49,346 nucleotides of DNA from Desulfobacterales bacterium. GTDB taxonomy: Bacteria; Desulfobacterota; Desulfobacteria; Desulfobacterales; SURF-7. How positions within the stretch are numbered: the stretch's first letter is position 1; each line of letters starts with the position of its first letter. The translations under genes were made by a program, and so were the position numbers. Under the pieces are notes generated by a model. That model did not search any database, had not been told where the DNA came from, and saw nothing but the letters and a program-made list of their open reading frames with translations. The DNA is taken from contig JABHLN010000015.1 of the NCBI GenBank assembly GCA_018693105.1, positions 1-49,346 on the forward strand, written 5' to 3'. This document shows, one piece after another, positions 8,565-17,222 of this stretch.

Positions 8565-10124
8565 ATGTGGCAATTTGATGACTATTTTCAGGAAGCAACC
8601 TGGACCTGTCCGGAAAGAACCGCACTTGTAGACAGCCGAAAACGTATTAATTATCGGGAATATGCCGAAAGTATTGATCAGGTTGCAAAGGGACTGATTG
8701 CTTTAGGTATAAAATCAGGGGATCGTGTCGCAATTCTTCTACCGAATATTATTGAATATCCGGTACTTTTTTTTGCAGCTTCAAAAATAGGCGCAATAAG
8801 TGTTCATTACAATACACGATGGCGGGCACCTGAAATAGAGTATGCTCTTAACGACACCACACCGAAAATCCTGTTCATGGCATCAAAAATATTAACTAAT
8901 GATTACCAGGAAATGCTTGGCCCTGTAATTTCAAAATGCTCATGGCTTGAAAATGTCATTTTAATAGACGGAAAACCTGAAATTTCAGCTATTACATATG
9001 AAGATTTTCTTGAAAAAGGCAATGAAGTAGACAGCAGTGCTTTCGATATATCAAAAGCAGAAAAGAATCAGGATGTGGCGACAATACTTTTTTCTTCGGG
9101 TACAACCGGCAGGCCGAAGGGGGTTATGCTGACTGAAGAAAACCTGATTTTAAATGCCGGGGCATGGTCAAGAAGAATCGGAATCCAAAAAGGATATATC
9201 CAGGGCTTTTTTCTTCCTCTCTTTCATGCGGGTGCATGGTCCGGGAACGTTTTTATGGCAATCTATAACCTCGGAACCCTTGTACTGGATGTATTCGAAC
9301 CGGAAAGAACCTTAGAGATTATCGAAAAAGAAAAAATAAGCATGATGGGATGTGTCGCCACAATGATCAGCATGATGCTGAATGTTCCTGATCTTGACAA
9401 ATACGATTGTTCCTCATTGAAACTTGGATTAATCGGCGGTGCACCGGTACCGGTTGAGGTGGTCAGGCAGGCAAAAGAGAAGCTTGATATGGATTTTATG
9501 ATTATTTACGGCCTTACTGAAAGTACTAATGGTAACATATTAACAACACTAATCGGTGATACCGAAGTCCACAAGACTGAAACAATCGGACTCCCGATAG
9601 AAGGATACCACGTAAAAATTGTGGATAAAGAAAGAAATGAATCACCAAGAGGTGAGGTTGGAGAAATAGCCATAAAAGGCCCCATATTCAAAGGTTACTG
9701 GAATAACCCGGAAGAAACCGGGAAAAAGAAAGATAAAGACGGGTGGCTTTATTCAGGGGACCTGGGGATGATTGATCAGGACGGATATTTCAGGATATCA
9801 GGTCGTAGGGATGAAATGTACATAAGGGGAGGGGAAAATGTCTATCCTGTTGAGGTGGAGGATGTTATTCAAAAACACCCCAAGGTTCTGTATTGTGCCG
9901 TTCTGGCTATCCCTGATCCTGTTTTCAACAGAGTCGGCCGGGCTTACATTGTTATAAAACAGGGTGTAACATGCACAGAAGAGGAAATAATTACTCACTG
10001 CCGTGAAAGGCTTGCAGTTTTTAAAACCCCCAAAGAGGTTATTATCAGAGATGAACTTCCTCTAACAGGCGTCAGAAAAGTAATGAAAAAGGTTTTGAAA
10101 GCGGAGATTGAAAAAGAATTCTGA
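8565..10124 (+). CDS. AMP-forming acyl-CoA synthetase (AMP-binding enzyme)
   Basis: 519 residues; the ATG at 8565 follows AAGGAG. The adenylate-forming motifs are in order: [13 protein letters not shown] (P-loop), [16 protein letters not shown], and [17 protein letters not shown] at the hinge to the C-terminal subdomain. The catalytic lysine region is [14 protein letters not shown]. Such enzymes convert a carboxylic acid, ATP and CoA to acyl-CoA, AMP and pyrophosphate. The length and motifs fit a medium- or long-chain fatty or aromatic acid ligase; the substrate cannot be told. The neighbours (FabH-like enzyme, NuoEFG-like module) are compatible with fatty or aromatic acid metabolism. Confidence 0.9.
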   Translation: MWQFDDYFQEATWTCPERTALVDSRKRINYREYAESIDQVAKGLIALGIKSGDRVAILLPNIIEYPVLFFAASKIGAISVHYNTRWRAPEIEYALNDTTPKILFMASKILTNDYQEMLGPVISKCSWLENVILIDGKPEISAITYEDFLEKGNEVDSSAFDISKAEKNQDVATILFSSGTTGRPKGVMLTEENLILNAGAWSRRIGIQKGYIQGFFLPLFHAGAWSGNVFMAIYNLGTLVLDVFEPERTLEIIEKEKISMMGCVATMISMMLNVPDLDKYDCSSLKLGLIGGAPVPVEVVRQAKEKLDMDFMIIYGLTESTNGNILTTLIGDTEVHKTETIGLPIEGYHVKIVDKERNESPRGEVGEIAIKGPIFKGYWNNPEETGKKKDKDGWLYSGDLGMIDQDGYFRISGRRDEMYIRGGENVYPVEVEDVIQKHPKVLYCAVLAIPDPVFNRVGRAYIVIKQGVTCTEEEIITHCRERLAVFKTPKEVIIRDELPLTGVRKVMKKVLKAEIEKEF

Positions 10125-10135
10125 TGCCGTCAATT

Positions 10136-10290
10136 TTGATGAACTCGTAAAAAGTCAACTTTGGATGGCAAAGTAAAAAGTTCAAGATCAAGGCACCGCA
10201 AATCCCGAGGAATGAGGCGTACTTATCGTACGCCGCAGTGACGAGGGGTGCAGCGCAACGTAGATATTGGACTTTTTACGAAGCCATCAA
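10136..10290 (+). repeat. Intergenic inverted-repeat element, family A copy 2
   Basis: 155 bp, nearly identical to the copy at 39106-39259 and inverted relative to 3263-3421. The ends are imperfect inverted repeats (TTGATGAACTCGTAAAAAG and CTTTTTACGAAGCCATCAA). A short palindrome around CGTACGCC marks the middle. It lies between the convergent acyl-CoA synthetase and fabH genes and overlaps the last four bases of fabH. Confidence 0.85.
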
Positions 10291-11294
10291 AAATGCCTGT
10301 ATATAACTCCACCCCAGGTTAAACCTGCTCCCAGCCCCAGAAAAAGCACAGTACTTCCTTTATCGACCAGTTTTTCTTCAATAGCTTCATCAAGTGCCAC
10401 CGGAATGCTGGCTGCAGTCATATTACCGTATCTGTGAATATTATTATACATTTTCCCGTCAGGTATATTCATTGATTTCTGTACAGCCTGATTTATTCTA
10501 AGATTTGCCTGGTGGGGGATAATAATATCAATATCATCAATCGAGAGCCCGGCTTTTTCAAGAGCTTCGTTTGCAACCTCGGGAAGTTTTCTCACTGCTG
10601 TTTTAAATATGTTTCTACCATCCATATATGCATCATGCCGGCCTTCTCTGACATCTTCTTCAGTGATGCGGGATGCAGGGAGCGGCATCATAAGACTCCT
10701 GGCAAATTCTCCCTGTGAGTGAAGAACAGAGGATATAACACCAACAGGTTCATCAGTTTCAACACCCTCCAGGCAGGCAGCACCCGCACCATCACCAAAA
10801 ATAACCGTAACATCTCTTCCCCTGTCAGCCTTAACAAGGGCAGGGCTGTGAACCTCGGCCCCGACAAAAAGAATTCTGTTTGCGTGTCCGCTGCGAATAA
10901 ATGCATCGGCTGTCGTTAAACCATAAAGAAAAGCCGAACACTGCTGACGAATATCCAGAGCAGGAGTTGTATCAAGTCCGAGTTTATGCTGAAGAAGACA
11001 CCCTGATCCGGGAAAGTGCATATCGGGACTCAAGGTTCCAAATATTATTAAATCAATATCCTCAGGAGTCCAGCCAGCCCGCTCAAGTGCTATCTTGGAA
11101 GCTTCCAGGCCTAGATCAGATGCTCCGATATCTCCGTCTTCGGGCACCCAGTAGCGCTGTTCAATCCCTGTACGCTGCCTGATCCATTCATCGGAGGTGT
11201 CCATCCATTGTGCAAGATCATCATTTTTAACCAGCCATGGTGCTATATAACGACCTGTTGATTTCAAAAGCATTTTTCTATTATAGTAGTCCAT
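10287..11294 (-). CDS. fabH: 3-oxoacyl-ACP synthase III (KASIII, FabH)
   Basis: 335 residues, the usual FabH length. The catalytic triad is visible: Cys119 in RQQCSAFLYG, His261 in IPHQANLRI and Asn291 in HRYGNMTAASIPVAL. The enzyme condenses an acyl-CoA primer with malonyl-ACP to start fatty acid synthesis. It is not in a fab cluster here; it stands alone, convergent with an acyl-CoA synthetase. A specialised member of the thiolase superfamily (for example one making beta-keto acids or hydrocarbons) cannot be excluded from sequence alone, but all three active-site residues fit FabH. Confidence 0.88.
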   Translation of the reverse strand: MDYYNRKMLLKSTGRYIAPWLVKNDDLAQWMDTSDEWIRQRTGIEQRYWVPEDGDIGASDLGLEASKIALERAGWTPEDIDLIIFGTLSPDMHFPGSGCLLQHKLGLDTTPALDIRQQCSAFLYGLTTADAFIRSGHANRILFVGAEVHSPALVKADRGRDVTVIFGDGAGAACLEGVETDEPVGVISSVLHSQGEFARSLMMPLPASRITEEDVREGRHDAYMDGRNIFKTAVRKLPEVANEALEKAGLSIDDIDIIIPHQANLRINQAVQKSMNIPDGKMYNNIHRYGNMTAASIPVALDEAIEEKLVDKGSTVLFLGLGAGLTWGGVIYRHF

Positions 11295-11437
11295 GTTTTT
11301 TCCTTTTTCTTTATTCTTTGTGATCTATATTTCTAATATATTTTCTAATATCCTTTTTTACACCTGTCAACCATGCATGATATTAAACTATTATGATTTG
11401 AATATATATTCAGGAACTGTTTACTTAAAACAATAGG

Positions 11438-11530
11438 GTGTCTGAATCACCTGAAGCCAAAAAAGAAATTTTTATGGCAGTTCTTTTGTTAATTTTCTTA
11501 TACCTAATTTTGGAGGAAAAGGGATGTTAG
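11438..11530 (+). CDS. Possible 30-residue membrane miniprotein
   Basis: A short frame starting with GTG reads SESPEAKKEIFMAVLLLIF then LYLILEEKGC: a charged N terminus, one hydrophobic helix and a charged tail. No clear ribosome site precedes the GTG, and an internal ATG (11474) is an alternative start. Its stop overlaps the start of the next tiny frame. It is unrecognised and could be a remnant. Confidence 0.25.
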   Translation: MSESPEAKKEIFMAVLLLIFLYLILEEKGC

Positions 11531-11610
11531 ATGTAATACACCGGACACACATTTACGCAACAATATTAACGGGGTATCTATTTTCAATCTTTCTACTCAC
11601 TCATGTTTGA
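11524..11610 (+). CDS. Possible 28-residue membrane miniprotein
   Basis: The frame reads MLDVIHRTHIYATILTGYLF then SIFLLTHV. It has a very strong ribosome site (GGAGGAAAAGGG directly before the ATG) and one hydrophobic segment. The start overlaps the previous tiny frame by seven bases, which suggests coupling. Its end overlaps the last 18 bases of the convergent luxR-type gene. No family is recognised; it could be a genuine small membrane protein or the start of a decayed gene. Confidence 0.3.
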   Translation: MLDVIHRTHIYATILTGYLFSIFLLTHV

Positions 11611-12561
11611 TTGCAAATATGTTGCAAGGTTTATGTCGCTGTTGGTAATTTTTAACTTCCGTCGAATATGTTCCCGATGACGGTTAACTGTACCCATAGA
11701 CACACCACGAATCTGGGCGATTTCCTTGGTCTGTAATCCACTTCTAATCATATTGCAAATAGTGATCTCTGTTGATGTCAAGGAAAGAAAGTTTTTCGAC
11801 AAATGGCTGACAAAAGGAGATACAATGTCTTCCAGGTTGGTTCGTAACATCTCAGCATATTTCCGCTGTATTTTAGGAAGATGCAATGTTAATTCATGCA
11901 AAATCGGTATCAGAATTTTATCAATATTTGCCTTTATATCGGTATAAATTGATTGCTTTTCTTCCCCAATCCTTGCCAGGACTGTTCTAAGGGCTGTGTT
12001 TGCCTCCTGCAAAGCCTTTCTCTCCAGAAGAAGTTGATTGTTTATTTCCTTCAATTCAAGTTCAGCATAAATTCGTACAGCCGCAAACCCTATCCTCTGA
12101 GCCAGTGCATCCAGCAAAGCGCTTTCCTCTTTGAGAAACGGCCCCTCATCAGCCGGTGGTCGTTCTTCAAGATATACGATAGTAATTTCACCCACCGGCT
12201 CACCATACATATTGAGCCGTGAGGATTGTCGCCACTTTGTTATTTTAAAACCCTTACTTTTATAGGTTTTTTCTTTAAACACAATCCGGGCACATGTGAT
12301 TTCCGGATACTGCCATGAAAAAGGCAAAAAATTAGCAATTTCCTGTAACAAATTATCAATCGAGTCTGAATGACGTTCGGATAGCTGCTCTATCGCATAT
12401 AAGCAGTTAAGCTCCTTAATCCTCTCACGAAGAGCAATGATAAGTTTTGACGGTTCAATTTCATTATTGAAGGGAATTCGCCACAGACTCATAAGTTCTT
12501 TTGGCAGGTTTTGGAAACTTTCAGTGTCAATCTGCGATAATTGATTTTTTTTAATGGTCAT
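11593..12561 (-). CDS. LuxR-type transcriptional regulator with N-terminal GAF-like and coiled-coil regions
   Basis: 322 residues. The C-terminal ~60 residues form a LuxR/GerE helix-turn-helix (LTSTEITICNMIRSGLQTKE, then IAQIRGVSMGTVNRHREHIR). Residues about 50-170 look like a GAF-type sensory domain, followed by a coiled coil (LELKEINNQLLLERKALQEA). No receiver phosphorylation site is evident. It is divergent from the NuoEFG-like operon, and two 32-bp near-identical repeats lie in the shared 176-bp gap. It is therefore the likely regulator of that operon and of itself. Confidence 0.85.
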   Translation of the reverse strand: MTIKKNQLSQIDTESFQNLPKELMSLWRIPFNNEIEPSKLIIALRERIKELNCLYAIEQLSERHSDSIDNLLQEIANFLPFSWQYPEITCARIVFKEKTYKSKGFKITKWRQSSRLNMYGEPVGEITIVYLEERPPADEGPFLKEESALLDALAQRIGFAAVRIYAELELKEINNQLLLERKALQEANTALRTVLARIGEEKQSIYTDIKANIDKILIPILHELTLHLPKIQRKYAEMLRTNLEDIVSPFVSHLSKNFLSLTSTEITICNMIRSGLQTKEIAQIRGVSMGTVNRHREHIRRKLKITNSDINLATYLQSNMSE

Positions 12562-12573
12562 TTTTTTACTCTC

Positions 12574-12653
12574 TGCATATTTTATATATGCACTATATGT
12601 GTATTAAGGTGGCGTAAATTGTGCATATTGTTTATATGCAATATATGTGTATT
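12574..12653. promoter_or_regulatory. Tandem 32-bp operator-like repeats between the luxR-type gene and the NuoEFG-like operon
   Basis: Repeat 1 is 12574-12605 and repeat 2 is 12622-12653. They match at about 29 of 32 positions and are offset by 48 bp. Each contains an inverted repeat of the form TGCATAT...ATATGCA followed by TATATGTGTATT. Repetition of a dyad on one face of the DNA in a divergent intergenic region next to a DNA-binding protein gene is typical of regulator binding sites. Confidence 0.6.
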
Positions 12654-12737
12654 TTTATTGTATTTACTCTTCCCACCATGCATTTTAATATTCACCATGT
12701 CAATATAAAATATTTTAATATAACCGAGGAGGCCCAT

Positions 12738-13220
12738 ATGCAAAATACCAACCTTGACTCAATTCTGGAGAGTCGCCGGAGTCAACCGCACCAACTCATT
12801 GAGGTGTTGCAGGACATACAGGAACAACATGGATATATTTCTGAAGAAACCATGGCTACCGTATCAGAAGAACTGGGTGTACCTCTCATGGATGTGTACA
12901 GTGTTGCATCTTTCTACAAGTCTTTTTCATTGAAGCCACGCGGTAAGAATGTAATCACAATATGTACCGGTACAGCATGCCATGTACGCGGTGCAAAATT
13001 GATTGTCAACCAGGCTAATGCACAACTTGACGTTGCGCCTGGTGAAACGACAGATGATGGTCAATTCACAATTGAACATGTAAACTGTGTTGGCGCATGT
13101 GCACTTGCACCGGTCGTTACTGAAAACGGAAGTTATCATCACCACATGGACTCGGGAAAGCTGCGCAAACTCATCAAATCACTTGAAAGTAAAGACACGG
13201 AGGAAAACTCGAATGACTAA
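12738..13220 (+). CDS. NuoE-like [2Fe-2S] subunit (24-kDa type)
   Basis: 160 residues from the ATG at 12738, chosen because GAGGAGG precedes it; a longer in-frame extension upstream has no ribosome site. Thioredoxin-like [2Fe-2S] ligands are CTGTACHVRG and CVGACALAP, as in NuoE, HndA and HoxE. The N-terminal helical part (LIEVLQDIQEQHGYI) is typical. It passes electrons in an NAD(P)H-linked flavoprotein complex. It overlaps the next gene by eight bases (ATGACTAA), which implies translational coupling. Confidence 0.9.
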   Translation: MQNTNLDSILESRRSQPHQLIEVLQDIQEQHGYISEETMATVSEELGVPLMDVYSVASFYKSFSLKPRGKNVITICTGTACHVRGAKLIVNQANAQLDVAPGETTDDGQFTIEHVNCVGACALAPVVTENGSYHHHMDSGKLRKLIKSLESKDTEENSND

Positions 13221-15066
13221 AATTAATACAGTCAACGACCTAGAAAATCTACGCAACAAGATTCTAGAAGATCGGGAAAAATTTCGTGCAACCCTTGTTA
13301 TATGTGGAGGAACGGGGTGTCAGGCATCACGAGCCGGAGGCGTCATTGATGAGATAAAAAAAGAACTGGATAATCATGGGCTGAATGAAAGCGTCTGTTT
13401 AAGAACCACAGGATGCCATGGTTTTTGCGAGCAAGGCCCCTTAATTGTCATTGAGCCGGACAACCTGTTCTATTGCCATGTTACACCTGATGACGTCCAT
13501 GAAATCATTACCAAAACCATCCTCAACAACGAGATTGTCGAACGCTTACTTTACACAGATCCTGTTTCTGGTAATTTGATTAAAACCGAGTCAGAAATTC
13601 CATTTTATAAAGCACAGGATCGACAGATACTGACACAGAATCGCCAGGTAGACCCCTGTTCTATTGAAGACTATATCGCCATAGGAGGTTATACAGCACT
13701 TGGGAAGACCCTGTTTGAGATGTCTCCAGAGTCAGTTGTTCAGGAAATTATGGATTCAGAGTTAAGAGGACGTGGCGGAGGTGGTTTTCCTACCGGTCTA
13801 AAGTGGGCTGAGTGCCGGGAAGCACCTGGTGATGAAAAGTATGTAATTTGTAATGCTGATGAAGGTGACCCCGGGGCCTATATGGATCGATGCGTACTGG
13901 AAGGAAATCCACACCTGGTTCTTGAAGGAATGTTAATAGGAGCCTGGGCCATTGGTGCAAGCCAAGGCCATATTTATGTCCGTAACGAATACCCGCTGGC
14001 TGTTGACAATATAAGAGTGGCTGTACAGCAAGCCAGAGAATCAGGACTTTTGGGTGACGGTATATTGGGCTCAAAATTTTCTTTTGATGTTGAAATTAGC
14101 CGCGGGGGAGGTGCATTTGTTTGCGGTGAATCAACAGCACTTATGGCATCATTGGAAGGAAAGGTCGGTGAACCAAAGCCTAAGGATGTACATACCGTTA
14201 TTGACGGCCTGTGGCATAAACCAACCACATTGAACAATGTAGAAACATGGGCAAATGTTCCTGCTATCATGAAAAATGGTTCATCCGCTTTTGCTGCCAA
14301 AGGATCAAAAGGAAGCAAAGGGACTAAAATACTTGCACTCACCGGCTGCATCAAAAACACTGGGCTGGTAGAGGTGGAGATGGGCACACCTATTAAAAAC
14401 ATTGTTTTTGATATTGGTGGTGGTGCAAACAACGAGAAGCCGGTAAAGGCAGTACAAACCGGCGGCCCCTCGGGTGGATGTCTTCCGGTAGAAAAGTTTG
14501 ATCTTCCTGTGGATTTTGATGAGCTTTATGATGCAGGCTCCATGATTGGGTCAGGTGGAATGGTTGTAATGGATGAAGAAACCTGTATGGTTGATGTGGC
14601 AAAGTATTTTCTTACATTTTTGCAGGATGAATCGTGTGGCAAGTGCGTACCATGCCGTATAGGGGTCAGCAGAATGCTCGAGATTGTCACCGACATTACC
14701 GAGGGTCGTGGTAAGCTGGAGCAAATAAACTTATTGGAAGAGTTAGGCGATACTTTAAGCCATACAGCTTTATGCGGGTTAGGCAAAACAGCAGCTAATC
14801 CCGTACTCTCAACATTGCGTTACTTCAGAGAAGAATATGAGATACATATTGAAGAAAAAAAATGTCCTGCTGGTGTATGCCAGGAATTAATAACTTATGC
14901 CATTGACCCTGAAAGTTGTACGTTCTGCGGCCTTTGCAAGAAAGCATGTCCACATAATGCAATTACCGGGGAAAAGAAACAGGCCCATGAAATTGATTTG
15001 GGGCTATGCATTAAGTGCGGAATTTGCAGGAGTGAGTGCAAATTCGAATCAATTATAATTAACTAA
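13213..15066 (+). CDS. NuoF-like NADH-binding flavoprotein with extra Fe-S domains (HndC/HydB type)
   Basis: 617 residues from the ATG at 13213 (GGAGG 10 bases upstream). An N-terminal thioredoxin-like [2Fe-2S] domain has Cys31, 36, 68 and 72. Next comes the NuoF core with FMN and NADH motifs (GRGGGGFPTGLKW, NADEGDPGAYMDR) and the [4Fe-4S] motif ESCGKCVPCRIG. The C terminus has two ferredoxin-type [4Fe-4S] motifs (CTFCGLCKKACP, CIKCGICRSEC). This order is that of HndC, HydB and BamH-like subunits, some of which take part in electron bifurcation. The adjacent NuoE- and NuoG-N-like genes complete an NADH-oxidising diaphorase module. Confidence 0.9.
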   Translation: MTKINTVNDLENLRNKILEDREKFRATLVICGGTGCQASRAGGVIDEIKKELDNHGLNESVCLRTTGCHGFCEQGPLIVIEPDNLFYCHVTPDDVHEIITKTILNNEIVERLLYTDPVSGNLIKTESEIPFYKAQDRQILTQNRQVDPCSIEDYIAIGGYTALGKTLFEMSPESVVQEIMDSELRGRGGGGFPTGLKWAECREAPGDEKYVICNADEGDPGAYMDRCVLEGNPHLVLEGMLIGAWAIGASQGHIYVRNEYPLAVDNIRVAVQQARESGLLGDGILGSKFSFDVEISRGGGAFVCGESTALMASLEGKVGEPKPKDVHTVIDGLWHKPTTLNNVETWANVPAIMKNGSSAFAAKGSKGSKGTKILALTGCIKNTGLVEVEMGTPIKNIVFDIGGGANNEKPVKAVQTGGPSGGCLPVEKFDLPVDFDELYDAGSMIGSGGMVVMDEETCMVDVAKYFLTFLQDESCGKCVPCRIGVSRMLEIVTDITEGRGKLEQINLLEELGDTLSHTALCGLGKTAANPVLSTLRYFREEYEIHIEEKKCPAGVCQELITYAIDPESCTFCGLCKKACPHNAITGEKKQAHEIDLGLCIKCGICRSECKFESIIIN

Positions 15067-15077
15067 AGGGGTGACAT

Positions 15078-15773
15078 ATGACTCAACAAGTGACTTTAAA
15101 CATCGATGGTGCATTGATTCGTGCAGCCAAAGGAACAAGTGTTCTTGATGCTGCCCTGGACTTTGGTATCTGTATTCCACATTTATGTCATGTTTCTAAT
15201 ATTGAAGATATTGGTTCTTGTCGGTTGTGTATTGTAGAAAATATAGTAAATGGCCGTTCAAAAATAACCACATCATGCACGTTACTTGTACAGGACGACA
15301 TGATGATTTTGAGCAATACGGATAAAATAAGAAGACTACGCCACAATATAGCGGAATTACTGGTGTCGGAGGCACCTAATTCACGCGCCATGCAGGATAT
15401 TGCCCTGCGTTGCGGAGTAGAGGAGACACGCTATTCTTTCAGAAACAATGATTGTATTTTATGCGGACGTTGTGTCCGCGCTTGCACGGGAGAATTTGGT
15501 GTAAAACCATTGGGTTTTGTAGGACGAGGTAAAGATCGACGTGTAGAGGCTCCTTTTAACTTACGTTCCAAACTCTGCAATGAATGCGGTAGGTGCATAG
15601 ACCTATGCCCTATGGTAATGCCTGCTTGTGACGGTCCTATGGAAACTGGAAAAGAACGATTATGCGGCAATTGTGAGTCAAAATTATCAGACACTGACTT
15701 AACACTCGGTTATTGTGTGGGATGTTATTTTGGCGAAGGTATTCAATGCCAACGTAGTCCAATTAATGTGTAG
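15078..15773 (+). CDS. NuoG-N/HydA-N-like Fe-S subunit without a catalytic domain
   Basis: 231 residues; the ATG at 15078 follows AAGGGGTGAC. The N terminus is a plant-type [2Fe-2S] ferredoxin domain (GICIPHLCH, GSCRLCIV, TTSC). Two [4Fe-4S]-type motifs follow (CILCGRCVRACTGEFG and CNECGRCIDLCPM), and a C-terminal CGNC...CVGC cluster may hold another metal. It corresponds to the N-terminal quarter of NuoG or of Fe-hydrogenase HydA, but the molybdopterin or H-cluster domain is absent. It probably wires the NuoEF-like pair to a separate oxidoreductase encoded elsewhere. Confidence 0.85.
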   Translation: MTQQVTLNIDGALIRAAKGTSVLDAALDFGICIPHLCHVSNIEDIGSCRLCIVENIVNGRSKITTSCTLLVQDDMMILSNTDKIRRLRHNIAELLVSEAPNSRAMQDIALRCGVEETRYSFRNNDCILCGRCVRACTGEFGVKPLGFVGRGKDRRVEAPFNLRSKLCNECGRCIDLCPMVMPACDGPMETGKERLCGNCESKLSDTDLTLGYCVGCYFGEGIQCQRSPINV

Positions 15774-15846
15774 ACGAGAAATACAGGAGTTTATGTTTCC
15801 GTAAAAAGAATAACCTGTGGCTAAGTTATTAACCCGGATTTGCGTT

Positions 15847-15885
15847 TAGAGATCTTTGAAAATATACTTTTTTCAAAGATCTCTA
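15847..15885. terminator. Stem-loop terminator after the NuoEFG-like operon
   Basis: Perfect 16-base arms TAGAGATCTTTGAAAA (15847-15862) and TTTTCAAAGATCTCTA (15870-15885) with a 7-base loop, then TGTATTTTT. It lies between the operon and the convergent permease genes and may serve both directions. Confidence 0.65.
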
Positions 15886-15892
15886 TGTATTT

Positions 15893-17119
15893 TTAGCGTA
15901 AAGTATCTGCAATGCTGATGGTTGTAACTCTTTTCATAGGGATAAGGCTCAATAGGAGGGTTGCAACAAGTACAATACCTCCTGTCCCGAAAAGAATCGA
16001 CACTGTAACTCTTGCGTGAATTACTGAAGATACCGCAAGACCAGAAATGCTCATTTCATCAGAATATAAATTACTGATATCAAATCCATGAATTTGAAGT
16101 GCATATGAAGCCAGACCACCGAAAAGAACGCCAAAAAAGCAACCGATAATACCTATAAATGCGGATTCCAGGAGAAGCTGGGCTTTTAAAAGAATCGGCT
16201 TTGTACCAATAGCCATAAGAACTGCAAATTCCTTATTTCGCTCAAGAACAGACATTAATATTGTATTGAAAATTGTAAAAAGTATAAGAAACATAAGAAT
16301 TGCCTGCAGAACTATATTCGAACCCTTATCCAGTTTTATATATGATGCCAGTTCAGGTATTATTTCCTGCCAGGAATATACTGCAATTTTATCATCAGAT
16401 AATATTGCAGTAATTTTTTTTTGTATGGATTCCTGAATATCAGGCTTTGCAAGGACAACACCTAGCTGGGTTGCACCTTGAGGAGTCAACCCGTATAGCT
16501 TCCGCAAAAAACTGATAGGCGCCTGAACCAAATATCCATCGATTTCTTCTGCTCCTGTTTTAAAAATTCCCGAAACTCTGCATAGCTCCTCCGTCAAAGC
16601 TCCACTGGTGTCATTTGTCGTAATTACTATTTTCTTTCCTACTTTAAGATTCAACCGTTCGGCCAGTTTACTTCCCACAACAACTTTTGCATTGTCATTA
16701 TCATCCAGGTACCTGCCCGAAAAAATTTTTTTTGCAATAGGAGATGTTTTAATCTCCACCGATGGTTCAACACCAATAACAGCCACACCGACAGTGCCTG
16801 TACCTGACTTTGCAACACCCTGCCCGAGTATAAGAAGTTTTGTTTTTTCTATACCGGGAATTTTTTCTATCCTTTTTCTTAGATTTGTGGTTTTTTTAAG
16901 GAAAAGGTCAATTGCTGGTGCCTGGCGGTATTCAGGGTGCTCAAGTGTTATGTGGCCCGCCTGCATTCTAACACCGTCATCTATCAACTGATAATAAACG
17001 CCGTCTCCAAGGCATATGAAAAAAATTGCAAAACCAAGCCCCAATGCTATAGAGGTAACAGTTATTAAAGTTCTTCTCCTGTTCCGCCAGATATTCCTCC
17101 AGGCAAGACGTATAAGCAT
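15893..17119 (-). CDS. FtsX-like ABC transporter permease (MacB/LolC-E type), second copy
   Basis: 408 residues. An N-terminal membrane helix follows the motif LAWRNIWRNRRRT. A large periplasmic MacB-type core domain comes next, then three helices in the FtsX domain (VLQAILMFLILFTIFNTILM, FIGIIGCFFGVLFGGL, GTGGIVLVATLLLSLIP). Such permeases pair with an ATPase for lipoprotein release or efflux. It is homologous to the preceding gene (17223-18440) and follows it by 103 bp. No ATPase gene is adjacent. Confidence 0.85.
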   Translation of the reverse strand: MLIRLAWRNIWRNRRRTLITVTSIALGLGFAIFFICLGDGVYYQLIDDGVRMQAGHITLEHPEYRQAPAIDLFLKKTTNLRKRIEKIPGIEKTKLLILGQGVAKSGTGTVGVAVIGVEPSVEIKTSPIAKKIFSGRYLDDNDNAKVVVGSKLAERLNLKVGKKIVITTNDTSGALTEELCRVSGIFKTGAEEIDGYLVQAPISFLRKLYGLTPQGATQLGVVLAKPDIQESIQKKITAILSDDKIAVYSWQEIIPELASYIKLDKGSNIVLQAILMFLILFTIFNTILMSVLERNKEFAVLMAIGTKPILLKAQLLLESAFIGIIGCFFGVLFGGLASYALQIHGFDISNLYSDEMSISGLAVSSVIHARVTVSILFGTGGIVLVATLLLSLIPMKRVTTISIADTLR

Positions 17120-17222
17120 GAACTATCCTTTCCTGAACATTATTAACTTTTAAAAAGTAAAATGGTGGCGAACATCTGGCCAAAAACTATAACACAGTTG
17201 TTGGAGCCTTTACCCAGCGCCA

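Noticed and set aside
12606-12630. Possible sigma-54 promoter (TGGC...GTGCA) before the NuoE-like gene
   Set aside because: GG and GC are spaced correctly but the -12 box is poor, and the adjacent regulator is LuxR-type, not a sigma-54 activator.
12621-12737. Longer start for the NuoE-like protein
   Set aside because: The upstream codons cover the operator repeat and lack a ribosome site, whereas GAGGAGG precedes the ATG at 12738.
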